NCBI GenBank assembly: GCA_016721845.1
Contig: JADKHK010000013.1
Location: 434,001-498,000 of the forward strand
DNA length: 64,000 bases
Direction of reading: 5' to 3'
From: Lysobacterales bacterium
Lineage (GTDB): Bacteria > Pseudomonadota > Gammaproteobacteria > Xanthomonadales > Ahniellaceae
Shown here: piece after piece, positions 32,053-41,460 of the stretch
How the letters are laid out: each line of letters opens with the position of its first letter
How positions within the stretch are numbered: position 1 is the first letter of the stretch
The notes under the pieces: generated by a model
The model's database searches: none
What the model was told of the DNA's origin: nothing
The model's input: the letters and a program-made list of their open reading frames with translations, nothing else
Program-made: the position numbers and the translations under genes

Positions 32053-33977
32053 GCCATCGCGGCGACGCGTTCGCGCACGCGTCGGGTCAGAAATTCGAAA
32101 TAGCGGTCGATGTAGCTGATCCCGTTCTCGCGGTCGATCAGGTACGGGTTCATCAGCGTGTGGCGCAAGATCACCAGACGGTCGCGGTCCTCGCCGGCGC
32201 CCAGCGATGCCGCATCAATGCCGAGCGCCTGCAGGATGCGCGTGGTCTCGGACAGCCCGAGGACCTCCGGGCGCAGCGTCGTCATTGATCCGAAGAACTC
32301 CTTGAGCTGCAGCGGATGCGTCGGGTCGCAGCGCAGTTCGTCGTGCAGATCGCGCACGAACGCGTTCATGCGCGCGAGGTCACGATTGCCGCGCGGATTC
32401 AGCGCCAGGCACACCAGGTTGCTGTCCGGCGCGAACGGCACCAGCACCTGCGCGTCGCCGGCGATCTCCTGGGCGAAGCGCAATGCGCGTCCATGGAAGG
32501 CTTCGGTGTTGAGGATGGTCTGGCGCGGCAACTGCCCGAAATGGCGATGGTCGAGCGGCAACACCTTGTGCGTGACGTAGACGGCGGCCGCCATTGCGCC
32601 GGACTTCGATCCTTCCGGGATGTACTGGCCGAGGCTGCGGTAGCGGGTGAGGTAGTCCTGAGGCGTGATGCCGTGGAACACGTAGTCGGCTTCCTCCGAC
32701 AACAGCGCCATTGCACGATGGTCGCGGCAGATGAAGGCGCCCGCGCCATAAGGCAGGTAGCCGAGCTTGTGCGGATCGACGGTGACCGAATCGGTCCGGC
32801 CGATGGCCGCTACCGCGGCATGCACGGCGGGCGACGGAAACGCGTCGAATCCCGCGTTGACCGCTGCGCGCGGGCGCAGGCTGCCGTCTTCGTTGCGGAA
32901 CATCGTCGCCAGATAGCCGCCCCAGGCCGCGTCGACATGGACACTGAAGCCGAGCCCGTTGGCGGCGAAGCGGTCGCGCGCGGCGACGAGACCATCGATC
33001 GCATCGACCGTGCCGTATTCGGTGGTTCCGAAGACCCCGACCGCCATCAGTACCGGCTGCTGCGCATCGCGACAACGCTGCAGTTCGGCATCCAGCGCAT
33101 CCAGATCGACACGCATGTCACGTTGCGGCAACAGCGCCAGCTGCGCACGACCGAGGCCGAGCAGCTTCATGCCCTTGCTCCAGGAATAGTGCGCGGTGAT
33201 CGGCGCCAGTACCTTGGGTACGCGCAGCGCATCGTGTCGGGCAAAGAACGCCGAGATGCCGAGGTGCTCAAGTCGATGCTGCTGCACGCGTTGCTGCCAG
33301 CGCTGACGTTCGCCGGTCGCCTGGGCGGCCAGCCAGTCCTGCCAGCGATCGAGCAGGTCGATGCCCTGGGTCGGGCCGAGGTTGAACGCCGTGATGTCGT
33401 CGTCGGGCAGGTCGATGTCGGGCACGTTCGCGGCGCGCAGCGCGACCGGGAACGACTTCAGTGCCAGCGCGAGGCGCAGGGCCTGGTAGTTCGCCAGTGT
33501 GCCGCCAGAAGTCAGATGCCCGAAGGCGCAGTCTGGCCGCGCCGGGTCGTGCACGTAGCCGAGCATCTTCGCGAGCTGCAATCCGACCTGGACTTCCAGG
33601 TCGACGGTGACCGGCGCGGCGTCTTCGCTGACATTGTTCGGGTTGTAGGGCAGGGTCAGGATCTGCGCCGCCAGACCGGGGATCAGCAGGTCCGAGACCA
33701 TGTGCCCGAGATAGCGCGGGCTGTGGAAAGGGACGGATTTCTTCAGTGCCGCCGAGAGTTGATGCAGTTCGCGCCGCAGCCGGGCTTCGAACGCCTGATA
33801 GTCGGGGCGAGTCGCGGCATGGGTCGAAATCGCCGGCGGATCTTCGGGGTGGAAGTTGCGGCGCCAGTAGACATGGTCACGCAGGAACTCGACGACGAGT
33901 TTCTCGAGCAGGGCATCGTTCTCGCCATAGGGTCCGAGGAAGCAGGCATCGAGTGCCGGAACGATGTCGTCGTGCAT
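32049..33977 (-). CDS. Pyridoxal-phosphate-dependent decarboxylase (group II amino acid decarboxylase)
   Basis: This 642-residue enzyme belongs to the glutamate/tyrosine/DOPA decarboxylase group. The N-terminal half has FHSPRYLGHMVSD and GHLTSGGTLANYQALRLAL (PLP-phosphate binding). HVDAAWGGYLA gives the conserved Asp, and VDPHKLGYLPYGAGAF the PLP-binding lysine. The substrate cannot be set by eye; the long C-terminal domain resembles the large tyrosine/glutamate-type enzymes. It lies 4 bases after nnrS and overlaps ubiD by 4 bases, an unusual operon partner for both. Confidence 0.85.
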   Translation of the reverse strand: MHDDIVPALDACFLGPYGENDALLEKLVVEFLRDHVYWRRNFHPEDPPAISTHAATRPDYQAFEARLRRELHQLSAALKKSVPFHSPRYLGHMVSDLLIPGLAAQILTLPYNPNNVSEDAAPVTVDLEVQVGLQLAKMLGYVHDPARPDCAFGHLTSGGTLANYQALRLALALKSFPVALRAANVPDIDLPDDDITAFNLGPTQGIDLLDRWQDWLAAQATGERQRWQQRVQQHRLEHLGISAFFARHDALRVPKVLAPITAHYSWSKGMKLLGLGRAQLALLPQRDMRVDLDALDAELQRCRDAQQPVLMAVGVFGTTEYGTVDAIDGLVAARDRFAANGLGFSVHVDAAWGGYLATMFRNEDGSLRPRAAVNAGFDAFPSPAVHAAVAAIGRTDSVTVDPHKLGYLPYGAGAFICRDHRAMALLSEEADYVFHGITPQDYLTRYRSLGQYIPEGSKSGAMAAAVYVTHKVLPLDHRHFGQLPRQTILNTEAFHGRALRFAQEIAGDAQVLVPFAPDSNLVCLALNPRGNRDLARMNAFVRDLHDELRCDPTHPLQLKEFFGSMTTLRPEVLGLSETTRILQALGIDAASLGAGEDRDRLVILRHTLMNPYLIDRENGISYIDRYFEFLTRRVRERVAAMA

Positions 33978-33981
33978 GGCC

Positions 33982-35208
33982 TCAGCCCGGTTTCGCGTCG
34001 GCGCGCGGCGTGGTGTAGATGAAGACGGAACGCAGCACCCAGGGCAGAAAGGCGAGCAGCCAGGCGCAGGCGGCGATGGCCTGCCACAACATCCGGTCCG
34101 GCACCAGTTCGGCGACGATGCGCAGCACCGCCACGCACTGGATGAGCACGAACGCGATCGCCGCGACCGTCCCGAGTTGCAGCGGTCGTCCGGAATGGCC
34201 TTGTGTCACCCGCGTCACCATCGCGACCAGCAGACTGCCGAAGTAGCCGACATACAGCGCATGCGCCGGAGCACGGCCGAGCACGGCGGCATCGGTCAGC
34301 AACAGGGTCAGGCTTTGGCCGGCATACAGCAGCATCGCGGCCGGCAACCAGGCGAAGCCGATGAACAACACGCGCAGCAAGGGCGGCATGCCCCCACGCG
34401 GCCAGTTGCGCCACAGCCAGTATGTGGCCAGCGTCGCCAGCGGCAAGTCCGCAAGCCACAGCCAGGCATTGGCCTGCATCAACTCCAGCGCGAGATGGGT
34501 CAGCGTGCCGACCCAGAATGCCAGCAGCCAGCCGAGCGACCGCCAGCCGGCGTAGCCACGCACCACGACACCGGCGAAGAACGGGAACATCCGATGCGCG
34601 ACGGTCACGTAGATCGGCAACAGCAGCCCGAACGTGCCGAGCTTGACCATCGCGATCGCCAGCGCCGGATCACCGGTATGCAGATGGATCGCGAACAGCA
34701 CCAGGCCGGCCAGGCCGAGCAGCAAGGCCGCGTAGGCACTGACCGAGTGCCAGGTCTTGAGTCGATCCCGACGCAAGGGTCCGAACAGGAACACGCAGCC
34801 CGCGATCCAGCCGGCGAGCGTGTTGATCACGCCCAGATGGGCGAGATGCGGATGGCCGAACAGACCGATCAGAAACAGGAGCTGGCCACTGAACAGACCG
34901 AGACCGACCGGCAGGTAGTGCCAGGGGGTCAGGTCGGGCTGTCCCATCCAGCGCGGAAACACGGTCAGCAAGAAGCCGAAGATGAAGGGCGGCAGCACCT
35001 GGTACTGCATGACGAAGGCATGCGCCCAGCCGGCGAAGACCGGGGGTTGCCCGAGGCCGATGCCGCCGAAGCGCGCCTGATGCAACCACAGCGCCCACCA
35101 CAACATCGCTGCCAGCACATTGGTCGCACCGACGAAGAACAGCAGGCGATGCGGGGCCGCGGCGAGCAATCGCGGCGAGACCGGAAGGAGATCGGTGATC
35201 GCGTTCAT
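33982..35208 (-). CDS. nnrS: NnrS family haem/copper membrane protein
   Basis: NnrS proteins are polytopic inner-membrane proteins linked to nitric oxide tolerance and denitrification. The 408-residue product is mostly hydrophobic, with about 12 predicted membrane segments. HRLLFFVGATNVLAAMLWW and FVMQYQVLPPFIFGFLLT near the N-terminus match the family, and several membrane histidines (MFPFFAGVV and HLALELMQAN regions) could bind haem or copper. ATG 35208 (MNAITDLLPVSP) is chosen; the frame extends 12 codons upstream. A TTGAC-N4-GTCAG box lies 36-49 bases upstream. Confidence 0.9.
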   Translation of the reverse strand: MNAITDLLPVSPRLLAAAPHRLLFFVGATNVLAAMLWWALWLHQARFGGIGLGQPPVFAGWAHAFVMQYQVLPPFIFGFLLTVFPRWMGQPDLTPWHYLPVGLGLFSGQLLFLIGLFGHPHLAHLGVINTLAGWIAGCVFLFGPLRRDRLKTWHSVSAYAALLLGLAGLVLFAIHLHTGDPALAIAMVKLGTFGLLLPIYVTVAHRMFPFFAGVVVRGYAGWRSLGWLLAFWVGTLTHLALELMQANAWLWLADLPLATLATYWLWRNWPRGGMPPLLRVLFIGFAWLPAAMLLYAGQSLTLLLTDAAVLGRAPAHALYVGYFGSLLVAMVTRVTQGHSGRPLQLGTVAAIAFVLIQCVAVLRIVAELVPDRMLWQAIAACAWLLAFLPWVLRSVFIYTTPRADAKPG

Positions 35209-35243
35209 GGCGTGCAGTGTGCGCAGCCCGGCCTGCGCTCGCA

Positions 35244-35257
35244 TTGACGCAAGTCAG
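35244..35257. promoter_or_regulatory. FNR/NNR/Dnr-family box upstream of nnrS operon
   Basis: TTGAC-GCAA-GTCAG resembles the binding site of FNR/DNR/NNR-type regulators (TTGAY-N4-RTCAA), with one mismatch at the last base. It is centred about 42 bases upstream of the nnrS ATG. It also lies 40 bases before the divergent CopL-like ATG. Confidence 0.55.
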
Positions 35258-35296
35258 CTCGGGGAACTTCCTGCAGGCGCTAGACTCTGCACCGTC

Positions 35297-35695
35297 ATGA
35301 GCCGATCCTCGACCCTGCGCCGCTGCTTGATGCTCGCCGCCATGGCGATGCTGCTGATTGCGCAATCGCTGGCCTTCGCCTTGCCGATGACACGAGCGGA
35401 CGCAGGAATCGCGCATGCGACCACGGCAATGCCTGCACACGCGGCGACACCACCCTGCCATCGGCAGGCGAAACCGGCTGCTGCCGCGCCGACAATGCCG
35501 TGTTGCGACGAGGAAGGCAGCGCGCTGCGCTGCTGCGACGGCGCCTGTACCTGTGTTGGCCTGATGCTGGCCACGCTGTCCGTTCCGATGCAGTTCGCAG
35601 CGCTCGCCTCGCCCGAACTTCGCCTCAACCGTGGCGAAGTCCACGCCCCCTTGCCCGCGCGCATCCCGCCGCTGCCCCCGCCGATTCCTGCTTGA
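35297..35695 (+). CDS. CopL-like cysteine-rich secreted metal-binding protein
   Basis: This 132-residue protein has a signal-like hydrophobic N-terminus (LMLAAMAMLLIAQSLAFA) followed by PCHRQAK, PCCDEEG, LRCCDGACTCVG, giving nine cysteines. This spacing and the proline-rich end (PPLPPPIPA) resemble CopL proteins, which precede copper-resistance genes in Xanthomonadales and influence their copper-dependent expression. It stands just upstream of CusB-CusA-CusC, 63 bases before cusB, which supports the call. The start ATG 35297 is 88 bases from the divergent nnrS ATG. Low sequence complexity limits certainty. Confidence 0.65.
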   Translation: MSRSSTLRRCLMLAAMAMLLIAQSLAFALPMTRADAGIAHATTAMPAHAATPPCHRQAKPAAAAPTMPCCDEEGSALRCCDGACTCVGLMLATLSVPMQFAALASPELRLNRGEVHAPLPARIPPLPPPIPA

Positions 35696-35758
35696 GCGAC
35701 TGATCCGTACGCGGCGCCCCGTGGCGTCCGCGCGTGTTCGCGTTCGCGAGGAATCGCC

Positions 35759-37027
35759 ATGTCCACGAAGTCCCGGCTGCATCTGCGGCCCGCGGTACTG
35801 GTCACCGTCGTCATCACCGCCAGTGTCTTGCTGTCTTGCGGGCGCGACGTGCCGCAATCCCCAGCCGTCACCCCGATTCGCTCCGACGCCGTCGTCGTCG
35901 CGGCTGCAGCGTCCGCGATCTACGTCTGTCCGATGCATCCGCACATCACGTCGCCCGCGCCCGGCACGTGTCCGATCTGCGGCATGACCCTGGTCCTCAA
36001 GGCGCCCGTTGTGGCGCTGGACAACGCCTCGACCGACGTGCCGGCCGCGACAGCGGTGGCGGTGTCGTCGCTGGTGCGGCAGACGCTCGGCATTCGCATC
36101 GCGCATGTGCTGCGCCGTGACCTACAGCCGCGGGTGAAGGTGCCGGCACGTGTCGTGTCCGAAGCCGGCGGCGAACTGCGCCTGCAGTCGCGTGTCGACG
36201 GCTTCATCGAGCGGCTGCACGTGTCCGCGCCCGGGACGCCCGTGCAGGCGGGTGCGGTGATCGCCGATGTCTATGCGCCGGAACTGGTGCAGGCGCAGGA
36301 AGAGATGTTGCTCGGCGGCGAGTCCGTGGCCGCCGCGGCCGAGCGTTTGCGTCGATACGGCATCGCCGAACGCGACATCGATGCGATTCGCAAGGCCGGC
36401 GTGTCATCCCGGACCTTGCCCCTGCGTGCACCGGTCAGCGGCATCGTCACCGCGATCGACATGCGCGAAGGCAGCCGCATCGGCATGTCCGACGTGCTGG
36501 CCAGCATCGCGGCGCGGGGTGGCTTGCGCGTCGAAGCCCAGCTGTTCCCGGCGCAGCGCGCGCTGCTCGGCGCGCGCATCGAGGCGCAATTCACGCAACC
36601 GGGCGTGCCCGGTGCGCTTTGGCGGGGCAGCGATCCGCAATGGCTGAACCTGCTCGACCCGCTGAGCCAGACGCTCGGTCTGCGCTTTCGCATCGACGCT
36701 GCCGATGCCCTGGCGATCGGCAGCGTGCTCGACGCCGACCTGCGCGGTGCACCGCGCACGCAGGTGCTGATGGTGCCGATGTCCGCGGTGATTCGCGACG
36801 AAGAAGGCGCGCGTGTCTTGCGCGAGGGCAGCGACGGCGGATTCCTTCCGGTCGAGGTCGGCATCGGCCAGCGCGATGGCGACGACATCGAGATCGTGTC
36901 CGGCCTCGCCGAACACGATCGCATCGTCGTCTCCGGACAGTTCCTGATCGACAGCGAGGCGCAGTTGCGCAACGTGTTGCCGAACCTCGAGGTCCGCAGC
37001 AAGACCGCGGAGCATCGTCATGATTGA
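35759..37027 (+). CDS. cusB: CusB-type RND efflux periplasmic adaptor with N-terminal metal-binding motif
   Basis: This adaptor links a CusA-type pump to an outer-membrane channel in copper or silver efflux. A lipobox (LLSC) places the lipid-anchored Cys at residue 27. Next come CPMHP and CPICGM (about residues 57-78), a heavy-metal-binding domain seen in many CusB proteins. Then follow the membrane-fusion barrels and helical hairpin (VAVSSLVRQTLGIRIA; LRLQSRVDGFIERL; VYAPELVQAQEEML; LRAPVSGIVTAIDM). The 422 residues overlap the cusA start by 8 bases. Copper specificity is inferred from the motif and neighbours. Confidence 0.88.
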   Translation: MSTKSRLHLRPAVLVTVVITASVLLSCGRDVPQSPAVTPIRSDAVVVAAAASAIYVCPMHPHITSPAPGTCPICGMTLVLKAPVVALDNASTDVPAATAVAVSSLVRQTLGIRIAHVLRRDLQPRVKVPARVVSEAGGELRLQSRVDGFIERLHVSAPGTPVQAGAVIADVYAPELVQAQEEMLLGGESVAAAAERLRRYGIAERDIDAIRKAGVSSRTLPLRAPVSGIVTAIDMREGSRIGMSDVLASIAARGGLRVEAQLFPAQRALLGARIEAQFTQPGVPGALWRGSDPQWLNLLDPLSQTLGLRFRIDAADALAIGSVLDADLRGAPRTQVLMVPMSAVIRDEEGARVLREGSDGGFLPVEVGIGQRDGDDIEIVSGLAEHDRIVVSGQFLIDSEAQLRNVLPNLEVRSKTAEHRHD

Positions 37028-40000
37028 GCGCATCATCCGCTGGTCGCTGGCGCATCGGGCGCTGGTGCTGGTTGCGACCGTGCTGCTGACGATCGCGAGC
37101 CTGCTGTCGGTGCGCGGGCTGGCGCTCGATGCGATTCCCGATCTCAGCGACGTCCAGGTGATCATCCGTACGCCGGCCATGGGCCAGGCGCCGCAACTGG
37201 TCGAGGACCAGATCACCTATCCGATCACGACCCGCATGCTGGCGCTGCCGAAGGCGAAGGCGGTGCGTGGCTTCTCGATGTACGGCGACTCCTTCGTCTA
37301 CGTGCTGTTCGAGGACGGCACCGACCTGTACTGGGCACGTTCGCGCGTGCTCGAAGCACTGTCGCAAGTGCGCGGCGAACTGCCGGCCGGGGTCGATCCG
37401 GTACTCGGTCCGGATGCGACCGGGGTCGGCTGGGTCTATCAGTACGCACTGGTCGATCGCAGCGGTCGCCACGATCTCGCCGAACTGCGCTCGTTGCAGG
37501 ACTGGTTCCTGCGCTTCGAGTTGCAGCGCGTGCCGGGCGTGGCCGAGGTCGCTGCGGTCGGCGGTTTCGTGCGCCAGTACGAAGCGGTGGTCGATCCGCG
37601 GCGCCTGCAGGCCTACGGGATCGGCTTCAACCAGCTGTTGATGGCGGTGCGCGCGGCGAATCAGGAGAGCGGCGGTGCCCGCATCGAGATGGCGGAGGCC
37701 GAGTACGTCGTGCGCGGCATCGGCTACCTCCGTTCGCTGGATGATCTCGGTGCGGTGCCGACGGGCGTGCTGAAGGACGGCAAGGCGGTGCTGCTGCGCG
37801 ATGTCGCCGAGCTGAGGTTCGGCCCGGGGTCGCGCAACGGCATCGCCGAACTCGATGGCGAGGGCGAGGCGGTGGGCGGCATCGTGGTGATGCGCTACGG
37901 CGAGAACGCGAAGGCGGTGATCGACGCGGTCAAGGCGCGCATCGCGCAAGTGCGCGAGCGGCTGCCGGAGGGGGTCGAGGTGGTCACCGTCTACGACCGT
38001 TCGGCCCTGATCGACCGCGCCGTGCACAATCTCGGCGGCAAGCTGGTCGAAGAGCTGCTGCTGGTGTCCCTGGTCTGCGTGTTGTTCCTGTGGCACTTCC
38101 GTTCGGCGATGGTGGCGATCATCAGCCTGCCGCTCGGGGTGCTGGTCGCGTTGGCGATCATGCGCTGGCAAGGCTTGAATGCGAACATCATGTCGCTCGG
38201 CGGCATCGCCATCGCGATCGGCGCCATGGTCGATGCCGCGGTGGTGATGATCGAGAACGCGCATGCGCACCTTGAACGCCATGCCGGCGAACACTGCGTC
38301 GAAGCCGGTGGCGCCGACCATGCGCGGATCATCGCGGCGAGCGCGGTCGAGGTCGGTCCGGCGTTGTTCTTCTCGCTGCTGATCACGGCGCTGTCGTTCC
38401 TGCCGGTGTTCATGCTGGAAGCGCAGGAAGGGCGCATGTTCGCGCCACTGGCCTGGACCAAGACCTGGGCATTGACCGTGGCCGCACTGCTGGCGATCAG
38501 TGTCGTGCCGGTGCTGATCGCGACCTGGGTGCGTGGCCGCTTCCGTGATGAATCGACGCATGGCCTCGTACGTGTCCTTCATGTCGTCTACCGGCCCTTG
38601 CTCGGATTCGCCTTGCGCCGTCCGTTCGTGGTCGTCGCTGCCGCCGTGCTGGGACTGGCCAGTGCCGCCTGGCCGCTGTCGCGCATCGGCTCGGAATTCA
38701 TGCCGGAACTGGAGGAGGGCGACCTGCTCTACATGCCGACCACCTTGCCGGGATTGTCGCCGTCGCAGGCGCAGGCCTTGCTCGGGCGCACCGACCGCAT
38801 CATCAAGTCGGTGCCGGAAGTCGCGCGCGTGTTCGGCAAGGCCGGGCGCGCCGAATCGGCGACCGATCCGGCGCCGCTGACGATGATCGAGACCCTGATC
38901 CAGTTCAAGCCGGAAAGCGAATGGCGCCCGGGCATGAGCGCCGAGAAGCTGCGCGCGGAACTGCAGGAGAAGCTGCAATTGCCGGGAATCACGCAGGCCT
39001 TCGTGCCGCCGATCCTGAACCGCATCAACATGCAGGTCAGTGGCGTCCGCACACCCCTGGGCCTGCGCGTCAGCGCGCCCGACCTGGCGTCGCTGGCGCA
39101 GGCGTCCGAGCGGATCGCGGCGGTGCTCGGCGGTGTTGCGGGGACGCGCTCTGCCTTTGCCGAACGCGCCGCCGATGCGCGCGAGATCCGGATCGTGCCG
39201 GACCGTGCGCGGCTGGCGCAGTACGGGTTCAGCATGCAGGAGACGCAGGAGTGGCTCGCCGCCGCAGTCGGGGGCGAGGCGCAGACCCGTGCCGTCGCGG
39301 GCCGCGAGCGCTATCCGGTCAGTCTGCGCCTGGCGCCGGAGTGGCGCGATTCCCCGGAAGCCCTGCGCGAGATTCCGATCGTGACGCCGTCCGGTGCACA
39401 GCTGCCGTTCGGGCAACTGGCGGACATCCGCATCGTCGCCGCACCGCCGATGATCCGCAGCGAGGATGCGCAGCTCTCGACCTACGTGTTCGTCGAACTC
39501 GACGACAGCGACCTCGCCGCCTACGTGGCGCGCGCGGAGCAGGCCCTGGCGCAGTCCACCGATCTGCCGGCGGCGGCGCAATGGCATTGGGTCGGCAGCT
39601 ACGAGTCGTTGCAGCGTGCCGGGGACCGCCTGCGCGTCGCCGTGCCCATGACCTTGTTGATCGTGTTCGCATTGCTGTACGCGGTGTTTCGCCGGTTCGG
39701 CGAAGCTGCCCTGATCATGCTGACGGTGCCGTTTGCGCTGGTCGGCGGCCTGTGGCTGTTGTGGGCGATGGGCTACGCGTATTCGGTGGCGGTTGCGGTC
39801 GGATTCATCGCGCTTGCCGGTGTCGCGGCCGAGTTCGGCGTCGTCATGCTGATCACGCTCGACAGTTCGGTGCGGCAGGCACAGCAGGACGGCCACCTGC
39901 GCGACGAGGCTGCGCTCGATGCGGCCTTGCGCGAGGGCGCATTGCGGCGCGTGCGGCCGAAGGCGATGACGGTGGTGACCATCCTTGCCGGCCTGCTGCC

Positions 40001-40157
40001 GATCCTGCTGGCCGACGGTGCCGGTGCCGCGACCATGAGTCGTATCGCCGCACCGATGCTCGGCGGCATGCTCAGCGCGCCGCTGCTGTCGATGCTGGTG
40101 CTGCCGGCGATCTACAAGCGACTCTGGTTGTGGCGGATGCAGCGAGGTGCAGCATGA
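37020..40157 (+). CDS. cusA: CusA/CzcA-type heavy-metal RND efflux pump
   Basis: This 1045-residue inner-membrane pump exports monovalent or divalent metal ions through the CusBC conduit. It has the twelve-segment RND layout: N-terminal IERIIRWSLAHRALVLV, periplasmic porter loops, and the central IAIGAMVDAAVVMIENAH with the charged residues of the proton path. The Met residues of the porter (ELEEGDLLYMPTTLPG; NRINMQVSGVRTPLG) fit the copper/silver (CusA) subgroup, but metal specificity is not certain. It overlaps cusB by 8 bases and the next gene by 4 (ATGA). Confidence 0.92.
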   Translation: MIERIIRWSLAHRALVLVATVLLTIASLLSVRGLALDAIPDLSDVQVIIRTPAMGQAPQLVEDQITYPITTRMLALPKAKAVRGFSMYGDSFVYVLFEDGTDLYWARSRVLEALSQVRGELPAGVDPVLGPDATGVGWVYQYALVDRSGRHDLAELRSLQDWFLRFELQRVPGVAEVAAVGGFVRQYEAVVDPRRLQAYGIGFNQLLMAVRAANQESGGARIEMAEAEYVVRGIGYLRSLDDLGAVPTGVLKDGKAVLLRDVAELRFGPGSRNGIAELDGEGEAVGGIVVMRYGENAKAVIDAVKARIAQVRERLPEGVEVVTVYDRSALIDRAVHNLGGKLVEELLLVSLVCVLFLWHFRSAMVAIISLPLGVLVALAIMRWQGLNANIMSLGGIAIAIGAMVDAAVVMIENAHAHLERHAGEHCVEAGGADHARIIAASAVEVGPALFFSLLITALSFLPVFMLEAQEGRMFAPLAWTKTWALTVAALLAISVVPVLIATWVRGRFRDESTHGLVRVLHVVYRPLLGFALRRPFVVVAAAVLGLASAAWPLSRIGSEFMPELEEGDLLYMPTTLPGLSPSQAQALLGRTDRIIKSVPEVARVFGKAGRAESATDPAPLTMIETLIQFKPESEWRPGMSAEKLRAELQEKLQLPGITQAFVPPILNRINMQVSGVRTPLGLRVSAPDLASLAQASERIAAVLGGVAGTRSAFAERAADAREIRIVPDRARLAQYGFSMQETQEWLAAAVGGEAQTRAVAGRERYPVSLRLAPEWRDSPEALREIPIVTPSGAQLPFGQLADIRIVAAPPMIRSEDAQLSTYVFVELDDSDLAAYVARAEQALAQSTDLPAAAQWHWVGSYESLQRAGDRLRVAVPMTLLIVFALLYAVFRRFGEAALIMLTVPFALVGGLWLLWAMGYAYSVAVAVGFIALAGVAAEFGVVMLITLDSSVRQAQQDGHLRDEAALDAALREGALRRVRPKAMTVVTILAGLLPILLADGAGAATMSRIAAPMLGGMLSAPLLSMLVLPAIYKRLWLWRMQRGAA

Positions 40158-41449
40158 ACACGATGCGATCAATGGCGGGTGCACTGCTGTTCGGACTGGT
40201 CGGCTGCGTGCCGGTGCGCACCCCGGCACCTCCGGATGAGTCGACGCGGACCATCGGCACGACTACGGACGCCGCCGCGAGTCTCGACGAACCCTTGACC
40301 GCGGCGCGCGCGTTGCAAGTCGCGCTTGCCAGGAATCCCGCTGTGCGCGCGGAGATGGCGCGTCTCGATGCGGTCGAGGCCGAACGCGTGCAAGCCGGCC
40401 TGTTGCGCAATCCGATGCTGTCGTTGATGGCCTTGAAGCCGGAAGGCGGCGGGCGTCTCGCGATCGAGGCGGGCTGGATGCAAAGCCTGTTCGACCTGCT
40501 GACGCGCTCGCGTCGCGTCGCGCTCGCCGACGCCAATGCGCGTCGCGAGCAGGCCGAGGTCGTGATGCGCCTGCTCGACATCGGCTGGCAGGCACAGATC
40601 GCTTTCCACGAGGCCGTCGCCGCGGCCGTGCGCGTGCGGCTGTTGCGATCCGAACTGGCGCTGGACAGCCAGGCGCTGGACGTGCAGACGCGCTGGACGC
40701 AACGGGGGTTGTCGTCGCAGGCCGAGCTGCTGCGATGGCAGGCGCTGCGCGACGAGCGCGAGCACATGCTGCACGAGGCCGGGATCGACGCGGTGATGGC
40801 GCAGTCGACCCTGGCCATGCGGATGGGACTCGATTCGCGGCAGGCGTTGCGCCTGCCGGACGACGTCGAACAGCCGCTACTGCCCGAGGCCGCCCTGGCC
40901 GACTGGCAGGCGCGTGCGCTGGCCGCTCGCCCCGAGTTGCGGGCGAGTGCTGCAGCGATCGACGCCGTGGCAAGCGAGCGCGCGCTCGAGACCGGCACGC
41001 TGCGTGCGATCGAGCCCGAACTCGGCGTCCGCATCGAACGCGATGCCAACGCCATGACGATGGCCGGCGCGGAGCTGAAGATCGCATGGCCTTGGTTCGA
41101 TCGCGGGCAGGCGCGCAGCGCACGTCTGGATGCGCTGCAGCGCGAGGCGACCTGGCGCGATGAAGCGCAGCGTCGCCAGGTCCTGCTCGATGTCGAAGCC
41201 GCACTGTCGGTGCTGGTCCATGCGGCCAATGTGGTCGAGAGCACTGATCGGCATCTGATCCGGGCGAGAACGGCCGATGCGCTGGCCGAGCGTCAGCATC
41301 GCAATGGCAGTATCGACTTGATGGCACGAATCGAGGTGCAGCGTGGCGTCCTGCTGGCCGAGCGGCAGCGCCTCGATGCGCAGGGCGCGCTTGCGAAGGC
41401 GCAGGTGGACGTGCAGAAAGCGATCGGCGCGCCGGGTGCAGGCGGTTGA
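40154..41449 (+). CDS. cusC: TolC-family outer-membrane efflux channel (CusC-like)
   Basis: This 431-residue protein is an outer-membrane channel for the CusBA pump. The N-terminus (SMAGALLFGLVGC) looks like a lipoprotein signal with a Cys near residue 18. Two OEP repeats follow: LTAARALQVALARNPAVRAE with LRNPMLSLMAL, and ARPELRASAAAIDAVASERA with KIAWPWFDRGQARSARL, rich in coiled-coil heptads. The start ATG overlaps the cusA stop. It ends 11 bases before the convergent DUF3224 gene. Confidence 0.87.
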   Translation: MNTMRSMAGALLFGLVGCVPVRTPAPPDESTRTIGTTTDAAASLDEPLTAARALQVALARNPAVRAEMARLDAVEAERVQAGLLRNPMLSLMALKPEGGGRLAIEAGWMQSLFDLLTRSRRVALADANARREQAEVVMRLLDIGWQAQIAFHEAVAAAVRVRLLRSELALDSQALDVQTRWTQRGLSSQAELLRWQALRDEREHMLHEAGIDAVMAQSTLAMRMGLDSRQALRLPDDVEQPLLPEAALADWQARALAARPELRASAAAIDAVASERALETGTLRAIEPELGVRIERDANAMTMAGAELKIAWPWFDRGQARSARLDALQREATWRDEAQRRQVLLDVEAALSVLVHAANVVESTDRHLIRARTADALAERQHRNGSIDLMARIEVQRGVLLAERQRLDAQGALAKAQVDVQKAIGAPGAGG

Positions 41450-41460
41450 GCCCGTATCGA

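Noticed and set aside
36591..40229. A very long open frame antisense to cusB/cusA
   Set aside because: It mirrors the cusA codons on the other strand, as happens in GC-rich genes; its low-complexity Arg/His/Gln-rich product matches no family, and cusA is unmistakable.
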